Shown here: positions 1 through 9,412 of the stretch, one piece after another
Position numbering within the stretch: the stretch's first letter is position 1
Layout of the letters: every line of letters starts with the position of its first letter
From: Cephalotus follicularis
Lineage: Eukaryota > Streptophyta > Magnoliopsida > Oxalidales > Cephalotaceae
DNA: 64,000 bases
NCBI GenBank assembly: GCA_001972305.1
Contig: BDDD01005779.1
Coordinates: 1-64,000, forward strand
Reading direction: 5' to 3'
Notes under the pieces: model-generated
Databases searched by the model: none
The model's input: only the letters and a program-made list of their open reading frames with translations
What the model was told of the DNA's origin: nothing
Position numbers and translations under genes: made by a program

Positions 1-100
1 ATCCGTTTCAAAATCCTATACCTTTTGAAATGGTTATGTGTAATCCGTTTCAAAAGGCTATAGCCTTTTGAAACGGATGAAGATTTCCGTTTCAAAAGGC
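1..100. repeat. Left subterminal repeats of the CACTA element
   Basis: At least four copies of a CCGTTTCAAAAGG-like unit, in alternating orientation, occupy the first 100 bases; two lie as a back-to-back inverted pair around position 60. The unit is the same as in the right-end array at 4223-4574. Subterminal repeats of this kind bind the CACTA DNA-binding protein (TnpA type) in characterised family members. Confidence 0.75.
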
Positions 101-225
101 AAGATGAAATTATTTTAACATAAGCATTTCGCACGGCACTTCGTCTCTCTCCTTCGATTTCATCCGTTCCAAGCAACCTCTGTCTCTCTCTTTATGAACC
201 CTGGGCAGCGCGATGCAGCGGATCG

Positions 226-375
226 GTGCTTCACTCGTCACCGTATTTTGTGTTGAGGATCGAGGACGGGACCGGGAAGCACGCCATCATTGGTCTAGGG
301 TTCGTGGAGAGGAATGAAGCCTTCGATTTCAATGTGGAGAAGCATGTTTGGAGAGAGAACGAGGAGGTCGGTGGA
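226..375 (+). pseudogene. Captured fragment of a NECAP-like (adaptin-ear-binding coat protein) gene
   Basis: The frame from 226 reads [13 protein letters not shown] followed by [20 protein letters not shown], which closely resembles the core of the NECAP PH-ear domain, a clathrin/AP-2 accessory domain of about 130 residues found across plants and animals. Only about 45 codons of that similarity are present. The stretch after FDFN goes straight to a [11 protein letters not shown]-type sequence, so some residues expected between them are absent, and the family similarity stops by about 375. No start codon in a proper context, no second half of the domain and no terminator are visible. It lies inside the CACTA element some 2 kb from a fragment of an unrelated gene, which is what transduplication by a transposon produces. 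Assignment to NECAP is from memory of family motifs; no function is expected. Confidence 0.65.
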
Positions 376-684
376 TCTCCCACACTACTGGGGCTTCGAG
401 TGCGTGGGCAGCATACCAAGACCACTGGCCGTAGGGGAAAGACTGTTGGTGTTCGATTGTGAAGCTGAGTGGCGCCGGATGGAGTTGTCGCTGTGTTGGT
501 GTCCGATTGTGAAGCTGAAAGAAGTGGCAGTCAACGGCGTCGCTGCAAGTCCTCCAAATTCGCAAGCAGCAAATAACAGGTACAATATACGAATTACATA
601 TGCTTGAATTTCATTTTGGGATGGATTGAAAGGGGATTGAATCTGGGTTTAAGTTTTCTGTCGAACTTCCTATGCTTCACACAA
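376..684 (+). other. Unassigned CACTA interior segment with a short local duplication
   Basis: Two closely spaced copies of GATTGTGAAGCTGA (about 454 and 505) mark a local duplication. The stretch 544-606 resembles 13259-13315 in a solo LTR elsewhere in the window. A frame through 314-604 is open, but it shows no recognisable domain and overlaps the NECAP-like frame, so I do not call a gene. Confidence 0.4.
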
Positions 685-960
685 CCCGTTGATGCCATGG
701 TTAAAGGCGTCGATACTTTGTGTTAATGTGTTGATGCCTTGTGCAATACTTGACGGTTTGAGAGTGTTCTATCGACACCTCAGGCGAACTGTCATCGCTT
801 GAGGGAGAGTTTTCAATGCCTAAGACTACCTGTCACGCCTTGGCTAGGAGAGTCGATGTTTGCAGTGACTGGTCCACGTACCAGTCAATGTTGTGTGGTA
901 CAGTTGACGCCTTGAATGTGCAGTTGATTCCTTGAATGTGCAGTTGACACCTTGAGTGAG
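685..960. repeat. GTCGAC-type motif cluster inside the CACTA element
   Basis: Short degenerate units such as GGCGTCGATAC, TATCGACACC, AGTCGATGTT and CAGTTGACGCC recur through this stretch. Three tandem CAGTTGAC/CAGTTGAT units lie at about 901-955. They resemble the palindromic units in the LTRs of several retroelements in this window, here in a more diverged form. Confidence 0.55.
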
Positions 961-1065
961 AGGTGCATTTATAGACGTGGAAGATGGGTTGCACAATTGT
1001 TCATTCAAGCTGAGTGTTGATGGGGAAAGGATTGTTAGAACTATCCATACTGTCAATACTGTCAA

Positions 1066-2367
1066 TATGAAATAGGTAATTGTCTTTTGTTAATTTCCAA
1101 ATATTAAGCAAACCTTAGTACTATCCATACTGTCAATATTGTCATGTTTGATGACCTGGAGTATAAGCATGGAATTAGTTCATTTATTTTGTGTGGTGCA
1201 GACATTAGTGTGACATGTCAAATGACTATTAGTCATAAAGCCTTTTCAGTAACGAAAGTGTGACATGCCTGAAAATTTTCTAAGCAATTAAAGTTAAGGA
1301 TAATTACTAGTGTCATCACTCATCGGTTGGCAACTTCTTATGTAATGTTACATGTTTAGTTGCCTCATACATACACTTCATCCAACAATCTTGTACTGTT
1401 ATTTTGTGTATTCTTTCCTTTTAGATGATTTAGCTGTTGGTTTAAATGACATATTTGGAACAGCAATTTGATAGTGCCAGTATCCAAATTTTATTATAAT
1501 GAACATTATCACTTCTTGAAAGGGTGTTCTGGAAATTTGAGTCTTAACATTAAGGCTTCTCATAAGATTGTGTTCCCTCATCTAAACTTTAATTGTTTTG
1601 TTTTCCCCCTTTACTTTTTTCTTTTGTAGTTGATAACTTCTTTATACCCTTATTCAGCAACTAAATAAAGGAGCTTTCTTGTTTATGATTTACAGGATTT
1701 GAACTTGAGTGTAAGTGTTAAAATAATGTACATTAATATAAGAGTTAGGATAAATTGTCACTTGGTGGCAAACTTTTTAGTTTACCACCCCATTTTACAC
1801 CACTTAATGGAGTGCATTAAGTGAGACATTGAAATTAATGTACTCCATCGAAGAGTGTAAGATGGGGTATATCCTGCCTCTTAGTATAATATAACAGTAG
1901 TATAAGTGTTAGCTAATTATCAAAACTAAATCGGAAAAAAAAAAGGTTCGGAGAGAAAGAGTGAAACAGCGGCAACTTTTCTGTGTTCAAAGAAAAGCCT
2001 TACAATATATAAAATGTGGTTCTTATTAGAGTTCTAATGACAACTTGTAACTAACGTGGAATAACAAAACAAAAATAATGACGACCTTTGGAACCTACAA
2101 AGCCTTAGAGGGACATCCAGAGAAGACTGAGAGGTTTTTTTTTTTTACTTTTTTGCTTTGTTTTTGTGGAGTATCTCGTACTGCAATCGAGCGACCCTGA
2201 TTCAAACAGCTAAAAAGGATTTTTTTTGCTGGTCTTTTCCCTTTAAAACTGCAGAATTTGGGATAGTGTCTTTTCACTTTATAGGATAATCTGGAACATG
2301 TCATTTGTTTTGCTATATGCATTGCATGTGAGAACCTTAATTTTTTTCCCTTGCTTGTTGGCTACAG
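1066..2367. other. CACTA interior without a recognised gene; contains a foldback
   Basis: An AT-rich stretch with short unrelated ORFs only. The one structured part is an imperfect inverted repeat of about 82 bp at 1787-1868, with a perfect 9-bp inner stem at 1801-1823. The last part, up to the AG at 2366-2367, has the pyrimidine-rich look of an intron leading into the SUF4-like exon and is probably captured intron sequence. Confidence 0.45.
1787..1868. repeat. Imperfect foldback (MITE-like or hairpin)
   Basis: The arms ACCCCATTTTACAC...TGGAGT (1787-1813) and ACTCCAT...GTGTAAGATGGGGT (1842-1868) pair at about 21 of 27 positions. The CACTTAATG / CATTAAGTG stem at 1801-1823 pairs perfectly. 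It could be a small MITE or simply a transcribed hairpin; no TSD was established. Confidence 0.5.
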
Positions 2368-3972
2368 GTACAGTGCGGTACCCATGCCTCCTGCTGGTTG
2401 GCCAGTTCCTCCTCGTCCGCAACCTTGGTACCCACAACCTCCCGCATTATCAATTCCTCCTGCTGCACCTATGGGTTATGTGCAACAGCCACTGTTTCCT
2501 GTGCAAAATGTGAGACCTCCTATGCCGACAACTACCTCAGCTGCAATCCAACCTCCACTAGTAGCTCCTCCTGGATTGCCCTCATCCACACCCCCTGTTC
2601 TTGTGTCACAGCCGCTGTTCCCCGTTGTCAATAATAATTTACCTAATCATAGTTCACCATTTTCTGCTCCTTTGCCTTCAACAAGTATTCCATCAATCTC
2701 TTCAGTTGAACTTAAAGGCTCAATTGACGGACATTTAGGTGCTAACACTTCCATGACAAATAGCTACCACACCCCAAGTATTCCAGGTTTGATTAGTCTC
2801 TGCTCTGATTGATTTAAAATAGTCTTCAATATGGGTTTGCTAATAACTTTTATCTAATTGATTCTTAGAGATGTTTTAAATATCAGTGTTTCAATATTGA
2901 GATAAATTGAGAACTTTTCACTCTATGAGAACTTAATATGGAATTTTGCTGATGTGATAAACAGGGTGCTCTTAAGTGGTACTGGTGCTGTTATGGAAAC
3001 AAATCTAATGTTTGTTTGATTGGTGATTTTTGTTCTCTTAGTTGTACATAGTCCTTGATTAGAACCTTTATCCTTTCCTTATATTCAGAAGCATTATAGC
3101 TAAATTACAGTCTCTGGTGTTTTACACACTTAACAATTATTGATGATCTATCTAGGGGTTATAATTAGACTAGTGTTTGTGTTCATTCACAAACTCTGCT
3201 TTGATTTAAATGTTTGTTTGCTGGCTTAACATTTGTTTAGTATATAAATGACACATCACTCTTTTATTTATTAATAACTTCATAAATGCTAAAAGCTGTT
3301 AACCCTCCATAGTGTCCCTTGTATTTGCGTTTAAATACATAAAGTAGACAAGCTACTGTCATGAACGTTTCTCAAATATTTAGATCTGCCATACTTGCAG
3401 TAATGGGATGTTGTCGTGCTGTTTTAAAAGAATCGGGGAAAATCTGGCATTTCTTACTTTCATTCATGCCTAATAGTATCTCTGTGATACATACCCAATT
3501 TCTTAGCCTTGGAGTTAAGCTGGTTTGTTTTAAATAATAATTTTTACATCAGGATTTCATCTTAAGCTTTTTTGAATTAGGTTATATATTCTCATGGCAC
3601 CTTAAATGCCCATTTGTAGTTAAATTGATAATGTATATTGATTTTTTTTGCACTCATTTACTTTAGGTGGGGCATTAGTCAACTCCCATTCTTATGCCTC
3701 TGGGCCAAATACCAGTGGTCCTTCCATTGGACCACCCCCTGAGATTGCAAATAAAGCTCCCGCTACTCAGCCAGCTGTTAACAAGGTCTATTTAGTTTGG
3801 GATGATGAGGCAATGTCCATGGTTAGTTGTTTATAAATCTGCTTAACAGGTAATTCTCTTTCTTTTCTATTGTTGTTGAAACTTTCTCACCTATCGATAT
3901 AATCTGAAATGCTTGAAGGAGGAAAGAAGAATGTCGTTATCAAAGTATCAGGTGCATGATGAAACTAACCAG
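2368..3972 (+). pseudogene. Captured 3' exons of a SUF4-like (SUPPRESSOR OF FRIGIDA 4) zinc-finger gene
   Basis: Three exon-like blocks with correct splice borders are readable. Block 1 is 2368-2786 (acceptor AG at 2366-2367, donor GT at 2787), rich in proline, with QPLFPVQNVRPPMP and QPLFPVVNNNLP. Block 2 is 3667-3821, containing [19 protein letters not shown] and [13 protein letters not shown]. Block 3 is 3919-3972 (EERRMSLSKYQVHDETNQ), followed by GTAAGT. The phases fit from block to block. These match the C-terminal half of plant SUF4, a nuclear C2H2 protein that activates FLC with FRIGIDA in Arabidopsis. The N-terminal zinc-finger exons and the final exon are absent, so this is a partial copy inside the CACTA element, not the host locus. 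A chimeric transcript with upstream element sequence is possible. The SUF4 assignment is from remembered family motifs and is fairly secure. Confidence 0.75.
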
Positions 3973-4222
3973 GTAAGTCATAACTACCTCTTAAATATAT
4001 GCAGTTGGTTTGCACATCTAACCAGATGGGTAGGCTTTATGTTTCAGATACGGTTGTTTACGCATTCTTTCCTATATAGAGAGGTATTTTCTATGTGAAT
4101 TTCAAGTTTTATGTGTACTTTAGAAAACCCAATTAACGAAGAATTTATGGGTCCGTTAATTGATTACCTTTTTACTGCCAACCATTGGTTGATGGACATG
4201 CTTTTTATTATTAAACTGTCTA

Positions 4223-4574
4223 GGGTACCCTTTTGAAACGGTTAGTGTCAACCGTTTCAAAAGGGTCCTATTTTTTTATTTTTTTAAAACCCTTTTGAAA
4301 CGGAAACCGTTTCAAAAGGGTACCCTTTTGAAACGGTTTGAGTTAGCCCTTTGAAACGGTAAATCTCTCCATTTCAAAAGGGTACCCTTTTGAAACGGGA
4401 GGCCTAGCCGTTTCAAAAGGGTACCCTTTTGAAACGGTTTGTCCGTTTCAAAAGGCTATTGATACGCCACTTTTTTTAAATTCCATTTTTTTCGTTTTAA
4501 AACCGTTTCAATTGACCTTTTGAAACGGAAAAATAGGCCTTTTGAAACGGATCCCATCCGTTTCAAAAGGCCTG
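4223..4574. repeat. Right subterminal repeat array of the CACTA element
   Basis: More than a dozen copies of CCGTTTCAAAAGG or its complement are packed into about 350 bp. Many are joined as inverted pairs around a GGGTACCC centre, so they can fold into short hairpins. The density and alternating orientation are typical of CACTA subterminal regions. Confidence 0.85.
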
Positions 4575-4588
4575 TTTTTTTTGTAGTG
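4571..4588 (-). repeat. CACTA terminal inverted repeat (right end)
   Basis: Reads CACTACAAAAAAAACAGG on the minus strand. The conserved first five bases define the superfamily. The expected 3-bp target duplication cannot be confirmed because the left end is outside the window. Confidence 0.85.
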
Positions 4589-4891
4589 TTTGTAATAAAC
4601 TGGGCTTCTTTAAGGACTACTGATGTACCGTTCTTATGGTTTTGTTTAATGGTGGGATTTAATCTTGTACTGTGATCACGCTCCATTTTCTGGGCTATTA
4701 ACAATGACAGATTTTTGTTAAGTAGCGTGTAGTATGGGATGCACGTTACAAGTTTACAGCTTATGAATTTTCATGCTTCCGCAACTGATGTTCCTTGGAA
4801 AATTTAAATTTTATGGTATTTGCATAAGTTGAATTTTTATGTTAATTACCTTACCGCTTTAATGTTATCTTACCGAAACGGGGGTGTGACA
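4589..4891 (+). mobile_element. 3'-end remnant of an LTR of the TGTAAC...GGTGTGACA family
   Basis: The sequence lines up with the last 230 bp or so of the solo LTR at 11039-12949. Shared landmarks are CACGCTCC, GTAGTATGGGATGCA, a GCTTCCGC block and the terminus ACGGGGGTGTGACA. It is cut on the left by the CACTA end and ends exactly where Athila-like LTR sequence starts. I infer that an LTR of this family entered the Athila 5' LTR and was later hit by the CACTA element. Confidence 0.7.
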
Positions 4892-5707
4892 AAAGTGGTT
4901 GAAATCAAAAGATCAGTTCAACAGTACGCCCACTTAAACGAGAGTAATAAAAATTTAAAACTCGGAAGATATTTAATATTAGACTCATTTTGTTCATAAA
5001 ATTATTTGAAGCACATTTTGTTCTTGGACTGAGTCATTCAGATATTTCGATAAAAAAATATTATAAGAAAACAAATGTTGAAACATGTGAAATCCACTAA
5101 CATATGCATGAATCAGTTTCTTGTGCGCCACGAGTCCTCGTAGCCAGCATCTCCAAGTGTCATCATCTGCAGCAACCCCGCCTCCATGACGTCAACGGAT
5201 GCATGTAGCCTTACCCGGGCCAGAAATTTGTGATGCTAGCATTACAATCAACAAGTTTTTTTTTTAAATGCCTCAAATTCTAAATCAACGCGTGTAACAA
5301 TTTCATGCAGAGGACCCACGTATTTAATTTTTTGTGGATAGGTGCTTTAGGTTTTATAGTTGGTTATAAGGGTACATAAAGAGGAGAAGGAGAGACGCAA
5401 CGTGTGCGGAGCAGTAGAGAGACGCAGCAGTCACTCTCTTAGCCGTTTTTTTTTCTTTTCTCCTTTGTACAGTTTTTAGTTTTGTTTTCTTAATGTTTCC
5501 TAGTTAACTTTTCAAGATTTTTGGATTAGAACAAACGATTAGATTGTATTGACTTAACTCTATTAATAAAATCCTTGAACCTTTAATTTGTTCTTCAATT
5601 TTCTGCCTTCACACGCACTTTGTCTGTCTGATTAAAATTGACAAACACATTGTCGGCGAATAAGAATTTTGCTGAATGAATGGTTTTCAACGTAATCAAT
5701 GGACTCT

Positions 5708-5870
5708 ACTCATACGGTTTGTCACGCTGAACACACTCCGTATAGACATAGCATGTCTACTCATACGATTTATCACCACTACCATACTCCGTATAGACCT
5801 AGCATGATTACTCATACGATTTGTCATCACAGTCGCACTCCGTATCCACCTAGCAGCCGTTGGTTACCAA
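5708..5870 (+). repeat. Three 51-bp tandem repeats with an open frame inside the Athila LTR
   Basis: Units starting with ACTCATACG lie at 5708, 5759 and 5810, exactly 51 bp apart. Because 51 is a multiple of three, the frame from 5699 stays open through all of them, giving a 64-residue His/Thr/Tyr-rich peptide with a THTxxHxxHTPYRxSM-type 17-residue repeat. A GTAAGT that could act as a splice donor lies at the end of the frame (about 5886). The same three units recur in the 3' LTR. This may be a small leader ORF or merely a repeat in the 5' untranslated leader. Confidence 0.55.
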
Positions 5871-6034
5871 GGTTTGGGCAATCAAGTAAGTGAGTTTTCA
5901 ATATAATCTATGCTGAGTTTCTATACCATAAAATCACTTTTCTCTTATATATTTCAGTTAAGTTTATTTGCTTCTTTGATTAGTTTTTAAAATTGCATGT
6001 TTAAATTCCGTTAATTTTCAATTTAGTACGCATA

Positions 6035-6105
6035 AACCATTGACACCTACCTGTAAGTGTCGACGCTTTCATTGTTTCAAGTCATAGCGTTGACGCTTTA
6101 ATTGC
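6035..6105. repeat. GTCGAC-type motifs in the Athila 5' LTR
   Basis: CATTGACACC, GTGTCGACGCTTT and GCGTTGACGCTTT occur within 70 bp. The matching part of the 3' LTR (41250-41332) keeps the same motifs in slightly different states, so they were present when the element inserted. Confidence 0.6.
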
Positions 6106-6293
6106 CTATTTTAATTAGTTTCTTTTTGCATGTTTAGGAGTAGTTTTCATAATTGGACCTCAATTTCGTATGCTTCGCCTAGGTTGAATAAATTAAAATT
6201 CATTTAACTTGTTTCCTAGCGTTCGACCCGTTACTGCACAACAGTGCACTTGTGGTATAAATTGAAAACATTCAAAATTCGTGAACAAGTTTT

Positions 6294-6310
6294 TGGCGCC
6301 GTTGCCGGGG
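6294..6310 (+). other. Primer binding site, tRNA-Asp type
   Basis: TGGCGCCGTTGCCGGGG immediately follows the 5' LTR. It is complementary to the 3' end of plant tRNA-Asp and is the primer site used by Athila/Tat-type Ty3 elements. Confidence 0.9.
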
Positions 6311-6669
6311 TAACAAATTTTAAATAAGTTTAAATTTATTCAACTGATTCGTAGTATTTATTTATTATTTATTATTATTATTATTATTTTCCTGTCTCCG
6401 TAATTCGTCTGACAATTTTTAACATATTTTAATGAAGGTTTTGTTGCATAAGCTTTAAACAAATTTTCACATCATTGCATAAGCTTTAACAATCTTAGTT
6501 TAATTTAGGTCTCTCATAAACTTTAATTAAAAAAAACTGCTTTAACCTTTCGTTTTTTGTTTTAGTTTAGGATTGCGTTAGTTTGTTGGTTTCTTTAAGT
6601 TTATGATTGAGTGGGTGTGTGATCCAAATAACCGTCGTGAACGAATTAATAACCAACAAGCAAACATGG

Positions 6670-8500
6670 AGGACGAATGACCCATACAAAATTTGTGCGA
6701 TACATACTATCATGTGAGGATATCGCAACATCTTCTATCTAGTTGCTTGCGCCTCAAGGAAACAATTTCGAGTTAATCTCAGTTCATTAGCATGCTCCCT
6801 CATTTTCATGGATTACCCAATGAGGATACATATCTCTTCCTTCGCAAGTTCGAGGAGGTGTGTGCCCTCATGATACTTCAGCAACTCTCGGATGATGTGA
6901 TAAAATTGCGATTCATAAATTTTTCTCTCAAAGATGGAGCTAAAAAGTGGTTCTACAGTATTCCTAATGGTTACATTTCTACATGGGCCCATTTCACTGT
7001 TTCGTTCCTAAAGACATTCTTTCCGCTTCACAAAACCAATAAACTTAGAAGTGACATTCTCCAGTTTTGCCAACGACCAAATGAATCATTCTCTCGATGT
7101 ATGGAACGATTTAAATATCTTTTTTGAGAGTCTCCTCACACGGTCTGAACCTGTGGCATTTATGCCAAATCATCTATGAAGGGATCAACTACCAGACCAA
7201 GCAATTGGGCAAATCAATGTGTGCTGATGGGTTCACCTCATATACCGATAAAAAAAAGGCTTGGAATTTCGTTTTAGAATTGGGTAAGCGAACTTGGGAG
7301 TAGGAGTCCACTCAAATTTCTTAGAGAGCTTTGCCGAGTAAGGGGTACGTTATAAAAGGAGCAGTTGCTATGGTGGCACAGTTAGATAGCCTCCTTATGA
7401 GATTGGAGTCGATAGTTAGGGGTTCTGCGCAAGTAAATCACATCAATCAAAGCACCCCTATGTGTTCTTGGTACCAGTCGCTAAGTCGTGTTTTTGAAGA
7501 ATGCCCGAATTATTATGACAATCAATACTTTCCTGAGAATGTGTTCGCAATGAATCAATGCAACCCGTATGGTAACACTTACAATCCGGGTTGGCTAAAT
7601 CTCCCAAACTACCCATGGAGCCAAAAGCAAAATGCAAGAGGATCTTCAAAATTTTCAGGTCCAAACTCAATTTTTTTGGGGCAACCTTCGAGCTTCACTG
7701 GCCAGTCTGTACCACAGCAGACCTTTCCAAGGTTTACTCTGAATTCAAATAATGTCCGACCATACTTCCCACAACAAAATCAATTCCAAAGTAAACAATC
7801 ACCAGGATTGTTGAACAAAAGGGAAGACACGTCTAGTATTTCCTTAGTAGAAAAGAGCATGGAACTGCTTATGAGCACTGTTATGGTGAGTCAGCATAAT
7901 ATGGAAAAACAGATTTCACAACATGGATCCGCTCTACATGAAAGAGGGAAAGGCAAGATGCCTTCCCAGCCAGACCCGAATCTGAGGAATACCGTGATCC
8001 AGTCCACTCACATCCAACCATCATCAAATCCGCAAGGCTACGCTACCTCCTTGGGCTCATCAAAACAAGTTTCTGTCATAAGGAGTGGAAATGAGTACCA
8101 ACCAGAAGATCAATCAGAAAATTTGAGCAACCAATTGGATGAGTCCTTAACGCCAAAAAATTTAAATGAACAGTTGGCTGACTCCTTTGCACAACCAACG
8201 AATTCAAGCGCACAAGAAAAATCTGAGGTAGAGCAAAAGGACAAGAAGAAGGAACAACCAGTGATATTACCCGAACGTTCATATGATTCCCCAGTTCCTT
8301 TCCCAAAAAGATTACAAAATAAGAAAGCCCCAACAATGGAAAGATCATTGAAACATTTAAGGAAGTCCAAATCAACATTCCATTGCTGGAAGCCATTGCT
8401 CATGTGCCCTTTTACGCAAAAGTCCTAAAAGACCTGTGTACTAAAAAAAGGATCCTTCAGACCCCAAAAAAGGCTTTCTTGGCAGCAAATATCACTGCGC
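6670..8500 (+). pseudogene. Athila-type gag remnant
   Basis: A capsid-like segment (6792-7127) contains LPHFHGLPNEDTYLFLRKFEEVC-type and FSLKDGAKKWFYSIP sequence, recognisable as the plant retrotransposon gag domain. A second segment (7331-8428) has the linker and nucleocapsid-like part with NPYGNTYNPGWLN, a signature of Athila gag, followed by a Gln/Ser-rich stretch and a charged segment leading towards protease (PKKAFLAANI just before 8500). Gag would form the virus-like particle in the cytoplasm. The region is broken in several places and stops where the nested element at 8502 begins; the protease-side remainder lies beyond that insertion at 25164. Confidence 0.8.
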
Positions 8501-9255
8501 TTGTAACAACCCCAGTTCGGGATCGGGATGTTACCCTCGGTTCCAAGTCGGGTTGTTGCACAAAACTGACTTACAGAATCATATCAGAAGATCATAACTT
8601 ATCCTTTACTTTAAAACAATCGTTAAGCCGTAAATTCGTAACATTACGATAAACTTAAAACCATAAATAGTAATCAAATTCGAAACTAATCTTATGTCTA
8701 AAAAACCAATGGAGAAATCCAAGAAGGAAAATTCCGTACTAAAAACAAAACTGAAATCATTTCAAAACAGTATTTTCGAACAAAGCCCGAAATCGATATC
8801 AAGACATACTTCCATATCCGAAAATTATACCCATATAATTTCACGATAATTAAAAGAGAATATTACAGTAAAATCAGTATATAAAACAATACTCGATTTG
8901 TAAAATTAGTAATATTCAACCTTAATCACCTGAAGTAATAAAACTTATTTTATTCAAGGCATATTAAAAACTCATAATCAAAACGGAGATTATCTCAAAT
9001 AAAAAAATGAATGATAGCCAAAAATGAAGAATCAGTATTTTATATACAAAGTAAAACTGAATTTATTAAATTGGCAAGAGTGTATCAAGAAACGAAGGAT
9101 CTGTACCTTAGCTGCTCAAATCTAAGCAATTTCAAAATGAATCAAAATCACACTACTGAATCACCTTAACCTCCACCACAGGTTTAATCGAAACCTAGAC
9201 AGATCAATCCAAAATTGTCACAACCCAAAAGACACTATTTACAAACTGCTAGAAC

Positions 9256-9412
9256 AAAGCATCGATGTTCTGGACAAAAGTGTCGACGTGCATGACAGAA
9301 CCGTCGAAAAAAGCATTACAACACTTTTCGACATAAGCGTCGACGTTCAAAGAAAGGCGTCGACGGTTTAGGCATAATTGTCGACGGTAAAGACAAAACA
9401 GTCGACTCTTAG
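9256..9412. repeat. GTCGAC-type motif cluster, downstream set
   Basis: Units such as AGTGTCGACGTG, AGCGTCGACGTT, GGCGTCGACGGTT and GTCGACGGT recur every 20-30 bp. The homologous cluster in the other LTR is at 24071-24275. Reading on the minus strand gives a spurious VDA-rich peptide. Confidence 0.75.

Larger units (their letters stand above)
1..4588. mobile_element. Non-autonomous CACTA (En/Spm) DNA transposon carrying host gene fragments; left end outside window
   Basis: The right end is a terminal inverted repeat reading CACTACAAAAAAAACAGG on the minus strand (4571-4588), the hallmark of the CACTA superfamily. Directly inside it is a dense array of CCGTTTCAAAAGG units in both orientations (4223-4574), and the same unit reappears at 1-100. 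I read these as the two subterminal regions of one element whose left terminus lies just upstream of position 1. No transposase (TPase/TnpD) or TNP2-like reading frame is present between them. The interior instead holds a NECAP-like coding fragment (about 226-375) and three exon-like pieces of a SUF4-like gene (2368-3972), so this looks like a Pack-CACTA element that depends on a transposase supplied elsewhere. It interrupts an LTR whose 3' remnant continues at 4589. The alternative is two adjacent CACTA ends of different copies; the shared 13-mer argues for one element. Confidence 0.75.
4892..6287 (+). repeat. 5' LTR of the Athila-like element (visible part)
   Basis: Aligns along its length with 40068-41518. 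Shared landmarks include CAACAGTACGCCCAC, GGTTATAAGGGTA (probable TATA region near 5360), a GAGCAGTAGAGAGACGCAGCAG transcript-leader block, AATAAAATC (near 5565), a triple 51-bp repeat at 5708 and a GTCGAC-type cluster at 6035-6105. The 3' boundary is placed a few bases before the primer site. Confidence 0.8.

Noticed and set aside
2351-2812. Proline-rich ORF as a complete host gene
   Set aside because: It is bounded by splice-site signals, lacks start and end of the SUF4 family and lies within a CACTA element.
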